Positions 1 to 5,247 of a stretch of DNA of 5,247 nt are shown piece after piece. The position numbers were made by a program, and so were the translations under genes. The stretch is from Clostridiales bacterium (GTDB lineage: Bacteria; Bacillota; Clostridia; Peptostreptococcales; Anaerovoracaceae). Location: NCBI GenBank assembly GCA_009785435.1, contig WQWG01000052.1:1-5247 (forward strand), in the 5' to 3' direction. How positions within the stretch are numbered: position 1 is the stretch's first letter; each line of letters starts with the position of its first letter. Under the pieces are notes generated by a model. It had not been told where the DNA came from. It did not search any database and worked only from the letters and a program-made list of their open reading frames with translations.

Positions 1-72
1 CCCGACCCAAATGCACCGTCAAGTTTCAGACGTTCTCCGCTCACCGGACTTTCAACGTGGCGGAGCGATGAG

Positions 73-1401
73 ATGATGACCATCAGCATGGGCATATCGG
101 GAACAGGCATACAGACAGGAGAAGGGTCACCCTATTTTGACTTTACCATCACATACGGCATCAATAACAGGAGAATGCCGCATAGCATTCAGATTTTAAT
201 GGCCGATGACAAGCTTTATATACCGGTGCGAGATTTTATCAACTTCATGTCGGTCTATTATCAATACATAGAACAATATAGCGCTACGATGGCGTCAAAC
301 CTGAGAACCGCGCTGGCACAAGAATTGGCCGGACATGATTATGTGATCATCAATGGCGTTACAGATGCGCCTGCTGAACTCCCTGCGATGATGAGTGGCG
401 GCTTTATGATGGGCACAGCTCTTGGTGTTGACCAAAGCAACGAAATCACGCAATTGATTATGGACGCTTTGCCAAGAATGTTTTCCGGATTGAGTTCAGG
501 CATGACGAGCGTAGGTCCAAACGGCGTTACCCTTGAAATAACACCGGAAAGAACAATGGCATTCGCTGAACATTTAATAGAATTCTTACAATCCAACAGA
601 AGAGCCATCTTTAGAGAAATGCTCAACCTGATGGGCGAAATCGAAGAGACATTCCGCGATGGCGATATGACGAAAGAACTCATTCGAATCACAAGATTTG
701 AAATGGAAGATGCCGAGCAGGATTTCTACGATGCGATCGATTATATGGCTGAAGTTTTTGCGGAAATACGCGATTTTGACAGAGATTTGTTTCTTCTTAC
801 CTTGAGAGGTTCGCGTTTTAAGCATACCATTTCAAGATCAGGCAACACCTATAGTGAAACCCTTGAAGCAGTCTTACGGTATCAGGGTGAAACGCAATTT
901 TCCTTACAAGGGCAGTCAACGATGACAAGAACATCTGTGGACAAAAGAACCGTAAGTGCCGAAAACCCGATTGACATGGCAGGAATAGACGTTGCAATGA
1001 ACAATGCTTATAACAGCGCCAACCCCGCAACGGCACTGGAGATTACGTGGTGGTACGATGACCACCTTTGGTGGGGCAATCCGGATGACGTCACAACCTT
1101 TCGCAGTGGTACGCTCCGGCGCGCAGAAGGCAGAAGCTGGGTAAGCATCGAGACGATTTTGGAGGGCGGAACCCTTTACCTGCCGGTAAGGCAAGTGGCC
1201 GAATGGTTTGACGAAGAAGTGGGCTGGGACAATACGGCCAGAAAAGCATATATTGCAAGAGATGGTGAGCGGATTCAAATGGACGGCAGAATTGAATACA
1301 GGACGATGTTTGTCAGAGCCAGAGAATTCGAACAGCTTGGATACACCGTAGAGCATGAAAGCGACTTTGGAAGACATACGGTCACGATCACAAAAAATTA
1401 A
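73..1401 (+). CDS. Stalk-domain (copper amine oxidase N-terminal-like) protein, 5' end uncertain
   Basis: The function is unknown. Members of this family are usually exported and cell-envelope associated in Firmicutes. From the ATG at 73 the product has 442 residues. An N-terminal stalk-like motif KLYIPVRDF lies near residues 47-55. A second, clearer one, TLYLPVRQVAEWF followed by VGWDNTARKAYI, covers about 367-393. A terminal half-repeat runs from MFVRAREF (from 412) to HTVTI. This (Y/F)-(I/L)-P-V-R pattern followed by a G-W-D-type strand is typical of PF07833. Between the motifs lie a Met-rich, helical stretch (about 100-260) and a Ser/Thr-rich, probably beta-strand stretch (about 260-310). 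The start at 73 has GGAG at 62-65, 7 bases upstream. However, the frame has no stop back to base 1, and residues 1-40 do not look like a signal peptide, so the gene may begin outside the window or be frameshifted near 70. The family call is fairly safe; the start is not. Confidence 0.75.
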   Translation: MMTISMGISGTGIQTGEGSPYFDFTITYGINNRRMPHSIQILMADDKLYIPVRDFINFMSVYYQYIEQYSATMASNLRTALAQELAGHDYVIINGVTDAPAELPAMMSGGFMMGTALGVDQSNEITQLIMDALPRMFSGLSSGMTSVGPNGVTLEITPERTMAFAEHLIEFLQSNRRAIFREMLNLMGEIEETFRDGDMTKELIRITRFEMEDAEQDFYDAIDYMAEVFAEIRDFDRDLFLLTLRGSRFKHTISRSGNTYSETLEAVLRYQGETQFSLQGQSTMTRTSVDKRTVSAENPIDMAGIDVAMNNAYNSANPATALEITWWYDDHLWWGNPDDVTTFRSGTLRRAEGRSWVSIETILEGGTLYLPVRQVAEWFDEEVGWDNTARKAYIARDGERIQMDGRIEYRTMFVRAREFEQLGYTVEHESDFGRHTVTITKN

Positions 1402-1409
1402 GAACAATC

Positions 1410-1423
1410 ATCGTTTATACGAT
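1410..1423. repeat. Short inverted repeat in the gap before hisZG
   Basis: ATCGT and ACGAT form a perfect 5-base inverted repeat around the loop TTAT, just after the stop of the stalk-domain gene. The stem is short and A/T-rich, and no T tract follows it, so it is a poor intrinsic terminator. It could be a small operator or a chance repeat. The rest of the 1402-1466 gap holds only the hisZG ribosome binding site. I see no convincing -35/-10 pair, and the gap is too short for a T-box leader. Confidence 0.25.
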
Positions 1424-1456
1424 AAATGACTGCAAGAACCGGCATTCAAAAAAATC

Positions 1457-1462
1457 GGAGGG
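1457..1462 (+). promoter_or_regulatory. Ribosome binding site of hisZG
   Basis: GGAGGG lies 4 bases before the ATG at 1467 and matches the 3' end of 16S rRNA well. The codon directly before that ATG is an in-frame TAA (1464-1466), so translation cannot begin further upstream. This fixes the start of the fused gene. Confidence 0.85.
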
Positions 1463-1466
1463 ATAA

Positions 1467-3053
1467 ATGGAATACACAATTCCCAATTTAAAACCTGATG
1501 AGCGGGCGGCGTTGACGCTTCGCGGGATCTACGAACAACACGGATACAAGAAATACAAGATGGGCCGCTTTGAAGAATACAGTCTATATGCGGAGAACAA
1601 AGACTTTCTATCGAGCGATAAGGTCATCACGTTTACCGATCTCGACGGGCGGCTTATGGCGCTCAAACCGGACGTGACGCTTAGCATCATAAAAAACACA
1701 AAAGCGACACGCGAAAACAGTGAAAAACTATACTATATCGAAAACGTATACAGAGAATGCAATAAGAGCCACACTTACAAAGAGATCAACCAACTCGGGC
1801 TTGAACTGATCGGCCATGTCGATATTGACGGCATTGTCGAGGTGGTGTCGCTTGCCATCCGTTCACTGAACGCGATCAGCCCCGACTATATCCTTGAATT
1901 GTCGCACATGGACTTCGCCCCCGAACTTTTAAACAGCCTTGAAACCTCTGACAGCACCAAACGCAAATTGCTGAAACACATACGAAACAAAAATGCCGAC
2001 GGTATTAAAAAAACAGGGGAAAAAGCGGGGATAGATGCCCAAAAGCTCGAAGCGGTCTGTCTTTTGCCCTCTCTGAGCGGTTCGGCGGAAGACGCGATCA
2101 AAAAAGCGTCTCAGATCGTCGTAAACGATAAAATGAAAAGAGCGCTTGGGGAACTCCTGATTATTTACAATGCGCTGAAAGCATCGGGCAATGCGGACAA
2201 CATCAAAGTGGATTTTTCAATTGTCAATGACATCGATTACTACAACGGCATCATTTTCAGAGGATACATCAAGCAACTGGGCAGAAATGTGCTCGCGGGC
2301 GGTCAATACGACAGGGCGATGAAAAAGTTCGGCAAAGACATCGGTGCGATGGGGTTTGCCGTTTATCTCAATGAAGTAAGCATGCTCGAAGAAGCAGAAG
2401 ACGCGCAAGAATTAATCAAAGACGAAGATGAATGGCTCAACATCGCGTTGCCAAAAGGCCGTCTCGGCGATAAAGCATATGATCTGTTGAAGAAAGCGGG
2501 CTTTGGTTGCCACGGATTTTACGAGCAACGCCGCAAACTGGTATTTGAAAACGAAGAAGAAAAAATTCGCTACCTTTTGGTGAAACCGAGCGATGTCGCC
2601 GTTTATGTAGAGAACCATGCCGCCGATGTCGGTGTCGTGGGCAAAGACATCCTGCTTGAAACAGGCGCGGAGGTCTATGAACTCATGGATCTCAACATCG
2701 GAAAATGCAGAATGGCTGTTGCCGCCCCTGTGGGATACGTCGAAGACACGAGCAGGACGCTTCGCGTCGCAACAACGTATGTGAACATCGCCAAAGAATT
2801 TTACGCGGAACAGAATAGAGAGATCGACCTCATCTATCTGCATGGCAGCGTAGAACTGGCACCGATCCTTGGCTTGTCCGATGTGATCGTTGACATCGTT
2901 GAAACAGGGAATACGATCAAAGAAAACAATTTGTTCGTACTGGAAGAGTTTCGGGAGATCAGCGCGAGATTGATCGCGAACAAATCGAGCTTTAAATTCC
3001 AAAACAAAAAGATAAACGAACTGTTAAAAAAATTAGAGGAAGCAATCAAGTGA
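1467..3053 (+). CDS. hisZG: Fused ATP phosphoribosyltransferase: HisZ regulatory domain plus HisG short-form catalytic domain
   Basis: This cytoplasmic enzyme catalyses the first step of histidine synthesis: ATP plus PRPP gives N1-(5-phosphoribosyl)-ATP. Residues 1 to about 305 are HisZ, a paralogue of histidyl-tRNA synthetase. It shows [15 protein letters not shown] (58-72), YRE (95-97), DIDYYNG (255-261) and LAGGQYD (276-282). Residues 324-528 are short-form HisG: ALPKGRL (327-333), a DVGVVGKD region, [10 protein letters not shown], and the signature from E463 to TGNTI (480-484) with D476. That signature fits the HisG family pattern as I remember it, except for Ile in place of Leu/Met at the last position. 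The short HisG form lacks its own regulatory domain and needs HisZ for activity and histidine feedback. Here both are one chain joined by a linker (306-323) in which 9 of 18 residues are acidic. There is no stop or frameshift at the junction. The only nearby internal Met (306) has no ribosome binding site. The TGA overlaps the hisD start. Confidence 0.95.
   Translation: MEYTIPNLKPDERAALTLRGIYEQHGYKKYKMGRFEEYSLYAENKDFLSSDKVITFTDLDGRLMALKPDVTLSIIKNTKATRENSEKLYYIENVYRECNKSHTYKEINQLGLELIGHVDIDGIVEVVSLAIRSLNAISPDYILELSHMDFAPELLNSLETSDSTKRKLLKHIRNKNADGIKKTGEKAGIDAQKLEAVCLLPSLSGSAEDAIKKASQIVVNDKMKRALGELLIIYNALKASGNADNIKVDFSIVNDIDYYNGIIFRGYIKQLGRNVLAGGQYDRAMKKFGKDIGAMGFAVYLNEVSMLEEAEDAQELIKDEDEWLNIALPKGRLGDKAYDLLKKAGFGCHGFYEQRRKLVFENEEEKIRYLLVKPSDVAVYVENHAADVGVVGKDILLETGAEVYELMDLNIGKCRMAVAAPVGYVEDTSRTLRVATTYVNIAKEFYAEQNREIDLIYLHGSVELAPILGLSDVIVDIVETGNTIKENNLFVLEEFREISARLIANKSSFKFQNKKINELLKKLEEAIK
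3035..3040 (+). promoter_or_regulatory. Ribosome binding site of hisD
   Basis: AGAGGA lies inside the end of hisZG, 9 bases before the GTG at 3050. It supports that GTG as the hisD start. No in-frame ATG, GTG or TTG lies in the bases just upstream, and the next internal Met would remove conserved N-terminal sequence. Confidence 0.7.
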
Positions 3054-4327
3054 TTAAAATATATGATAACGGCAACATCTCCATAGACGACATCATCACA
3101 AGAACCGAAGACGACTCATCAAAAGTAGATGACGGTGTCAGGCGGATTATTGAAGACGTAAAGAAACGCAAAGACGCGGCGCTTTACGATTATAGCGAGC
3201 AGTTTGACAAGGCCAGACCGGAAAGTCTGGCCGTTTCAGAACAAGAAATCGAGGCGGCGGTCAGATCCGTTCCGGCGGACTTTCTAAAAACCCTTGAAAT
3301 GGCGAGGGACAATATCATTGATTATCATAAAAGGCAAAAGCGGGAAAATTATATCATCAATGAAAAGGACGGCGTGATCCTTGGGCAAAGAATCATTCCG
3401 ATCGAAAAGGTCGGGATTTATGTACCGGGTGGAACGGCCAGCTATCCGAGCAGCGTTTTGATGAACGCGCTTCCGGCAAAGCTTGCCGGTGTCGAGGAGA
3501 TTGTCATGGTTTCCCCATGCGGCAAAGACGGAAAAATTCCTGACATTATCTTGGCAGCGGCAAAGATTGCAGGCGTCACAAAAATATTTAAAATCGGCGG
3601 CGCACAGGCAATCGCAGCACTTGCGTACGGCACGGAAAGCGTTCCCAAAGTAGACAAAATAACGGGTCCCGGCAATCAATATGTAGCAGCCGCAAAGAGA
3701 ATGGTGTATGGAATTGTAGACATAGACATGATCGCGGGACCGAGCGACATACTCGTGATCGCAGATGAAAGTGCGGACTGCCGCTTTGTCGCGGCGGATA
3801 TGCTTGCGCAAGCGGAACACGACGAAATGGCGTCGGCGATCCTTGTAACGGACAGCAAAGCTTTGGCCGAAAAAGTCAAAGACGAAATCGAATTGCAACT
3901 GAAGACGCTTGACAGAGAAGACGTCGCAAGGGCAAGCATCAACAAAAACGGAAAAATCATCATCACCAAAACCATCAAAGAAGCCGTGGAAGTGAGCAAC
4001 GCCATCGCGCCGGAACATCTTGAAATCTGCACAAAAGATCCATTCGCGCTGTTAAACGGCGTGAAGCACGCGGGGTCGGTTTTCTTGGGAAGCAATGCAC
4101 CCGAAGCGCTGGGAGACTACTTCGCAGGGACAAACCACGTCCTGCCGACAAACGGAACCGCACGGTTTAGCAGCCCTCTTGGCGTAGAGGACTTCGTGAA
4201 GAAATCAAGCTTCATATACTATACAAAAGACGCGCTTGAACATGTCAAAGACAGGATTATTGATTTTGCGGAAAAGGAGGGGCTGACGGCTCACGCCAGA
4301 AGCGTAAGCATAAGATTCGATGAGTAG
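3050..4327 (+). CDS. hisD: Histidinol dehydrogenase
   Basis: HisD carries out the last two steps of histidine synthesis: NAD-dependent, zinc-requiring oxidation of L-histidinol via histidinal to L-histidine, in the cytoplasm as a homodimer. The 425 residues are the usual full length. Visible family landmarks include [14 protein letters not shown] after the N-terminal helical region, [23 protein letters not shown] and AGPSD. By family comparison the zinc ligands are Q254 and H257 (QAEHD), D356 (GDY) and H415 (LTAHA). The general acid/base pair is E322-H323 in APEHLE. All are present, so the enzyme should be active. The start is GTG at 3050, giving a GTGA overlap of 4 bases with the hisZG stop, an arrangement typical of translational coupling. 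The reading frame is intact to TAG at 4325. It ends within the first codons of hisC. Confidence 0.98.
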   Translation: MIKIYDNGNISIDDIITRTEDDSSKVDDGVRRIIEDVKKRKDAALYDYSEQFDKARPESLAVSEQEIEAAVRSVPADFLKTLEMARDNIIDYHKRQKRENYIINEKDGVILGQRIIPIEKVGIYVPGGTASYPSSVLMNALPAKLAGVEEIVMVSPCGKDGKIPDIILAAAKIAGVTKIFKIGGAQAIAALAYGTESVPKVDKITGPGNQYVAAAKRMVYGIVDIDMIAGPSDILVIADESADCRFVAADMLAQAEHDEMASAILVTDSKALAEKVKDEIELQLKTLDREDVARASINKNGKIIITKTIKEAVEVSNAIAPEHLEICTKDPFALLNGVKHAGSVFLGSNAPEALGDYFAGTNHVLPTNGTARFSSPLGVEDFVKKSSFIYYTKDALEHVKDRIIDFAEKEGLTAHARSVSIRFDE

Positions 4328-5247
4328 ATTTTTAAACAGCAAATACAACACGCTCAAACCGTATGCGCCGGGCGAACAGCCACAGAATCCGGGGCTTATC
4401 AAACTCAACACAAACGAAAGCCCGTTTCCGCCAAGCCCCAAAGTGATCGAAGCGATCACCGCGCTTGAAATGAACAAGCTGAGACTTTATCCCGACCCGG
4501 AATCCTCGATGCTTGTGAAAGCGATTTCAAAATATTATCATGTGCCGGAAAACAGAATCACCGTAGGAAACGGTTCAGACGAACTTTTGGCATTCAGTTT
4601 TATGCTGTTCCAAAACGAGAACCGAAAAATATACTTCCCGGATATCACGTATGGATTTTACAAGGTGTATGCAGAAGTTTTCGGGGCAAACGCAGAAGTA
4701 AAACCGCTTGATGACAATTTAATGATCGACGCGAAAGACTATTGTAACGTGAACGGAACGATTGTGATCGCAAATCCAAACTCCCCGACGGGCGCTGTCC
4801 TTTCGCTTGACGATATTGAAAAAATATTGAAAGCCAACAAAAACAACCTCGTCATCATAGACGAAGCCTATGTAAACTTTGGAGCGGGCACAAGCGTGCC
4901 ATTGATAGATAAATACGACAATTTGCTTGTCATTCAAACGTTTTCAAAAGATCGAAACCTTGCGGGTGCCAGAATCGGGATGGCGTTCGGGCATGAAGAG
5001 GTCATCAAAGATCTCAACAAAATGAAGTACAGCTTCAACCCCTACAACGTAAACAGGCTTTCCATGCTTGCCGGAACGGCTTCCATCGAAGACAAAGCGT
5101 ACTTTAACGCCTGTACAGAAACCATTCAGCAGACAAGGCAAGAATTTGTGAAAGACATGGAAGCGCTCGGATTTTTCATCGTACCGTCGCTTGCGAACTT
5201 TGTGCTTGTGAAGCACCATCAAATATCAGGCGCGGACTATTATCAAG
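4320..5247 (+). CDS. hisC: Histidinol-phosphate aminotransferase, 3' end cut by the window
   Basis: This PLP-dependent class I/II (fold type I) aminotransferase converts imidazole-acetol phosphate plus glutamate to L-histidinol phosphate and 2-oxoglutarate. The window holds 309 codons. The family is about 350 residues long, so roughly 40 C-terminal residues lie beyond the edge. Landmarks are [12 protein letters not shown] near the N-terminus (substrate side), [15 protein letters not shown] (cofactor phosphate region), NPNSPTG (152-158), DEAY (181-184, contacting the PLP ring) and [13 protein letters not shown]. In the last motif K210 should be the Schiff-base lysine and R218 a phosphate contact. 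The ATG at 4320 overlaps the end of hisD by 8 bases and gives a normal N-terminus, but no good ribosome binding site stands 5-10 bases before it. Translation probably depends on ribosomes finishing hisD. Some HisC proteins also transaminate aromatic amino acids; the operon context points to histidine as the main role. Confidence 0.95.
   Translation, partial: MSRFLNSKYNTLKPYAPGEQPQNPGLIKLNTNESPFPPSPKVIEAITALEMNKLRLYPDPESSMLVKAISKYYHVPENRITVGNGSDELLAFSFMLFQNENRKIYFPDITYGFYKVYAEVFGANAEVKPLDDNLMIDAKDYCNVNGTIVIANPNSPTGAVLSLDDIEKILKANKNNLVIIDEAYVNFGAGTSVPLIDKYDNLLVIQTFSKDRNLAGARIGMAFGHEEVIKDLNKMKYSFNPYNVNRLSMLAGTASIEDKAYFNACTETIQQTRQEFVKDMEALGFFIVPSLANFVLVKHHQISGADYYQ

Noticed and set aside
916..1407. 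163-codon open frame on the minus strand across the end of the stalk-domain gene
   Set aside because: The sense strand encodes clear stalk motifs here. The antisense product is Cys/Arg/His-rich without a domain, typical of a shadow.
1410..1423. Intrinsic terminator for the stalk-domain gene
   Set aside because: The stem is only 5 base pairs and no T run follows. The A run at 1448-1454 is on the wrong strand sense for a + strand terminator.
2382..2384. Internal ATG as a separate hisG start
   Set aside because: No ribosome binding site precedes it, and the frame is continuous with HisZ, so a fusion is the simpler reading.
2412..3002. 196-codon open frame on the minus strand across the HisG half
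   Set aside because: It is opposite conserved HisG coding sequence, has no recognisable motif, and no ribosome binding site was evident. It is treated as a shadow.
3284..4018. 244-codon open frame on the minus strand across hisD
   Set aside because: It lies wholly inside a highly conserved gene, has a Cys-, Phe- and Arg-rich composition with no recognisable domain, and looks like a shadow of hisD codon usage.
4205..4477. 90-codon minus-strand frame across the hisD/hisC junction, hydrophobic at its N-terminus
   Set aside because: It resembles a small membrane protein, but it covers two overlapping conserved genes and has no independent support.

Overview
This window carries the start of a histidine biosynthesis operon on the + strand, preceded by one unrelated gene. 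The order is a stalk-domain (copper amine oxidase N-terminal-like) protein gene, a fused hisZ-hisG gene, hisD, and a hisC that runs off the right edge. All supported genes are on the + strand. There are no tRNA, rRNA, CRISPR, insertion-sequence or phage signals. The longest stretch without a gene is the 65 bases at 1402-1466.

The organism is most likely an anaerobic Firmicute of the Clostridia type, possibly from an uncultured lineage. This is inferred from four things: a short-form HisG that depends on HisZ, the order hisZ/G-hisD-hisC, a stalk-domain protein of a kind common in Clostridia and Bacilli, and moderate base composition with strong purine-rich ribosome binding sites. A species cannot be named from this sequence.

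Region 1-1401 encodes a protein with stalk-domain motifs at both ends and a long helical and then strand-rich middle. Its 5' end is uncertain. The reading frame stays open to the left edge, yet there is a plausible ribosome binding site before an internal ATG at 73. That start would give a protein with no visible signal peptide, which is odd for this family.

Region 1467-5247 is a tightly packed operon. HisZ-HisG condenses ATP with PRPP (first step), HisC makes histidinol phosphate by transamination, and HisD oxidises histidinol to histidine (last two steps). hisZG and hisD overlap by 4 bases (GTGA), and hisD and hisC overlap by 8 bases, which suggests translational coupling. The remaining his genes presumably follow to the right of the window.

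The most notable feature is the fusion of the regulatory subunit HisZ to the catalytic subunit HisG in one 528-residue chain, joined by a short acidic linker. I see no undescribed multi-gene system here.
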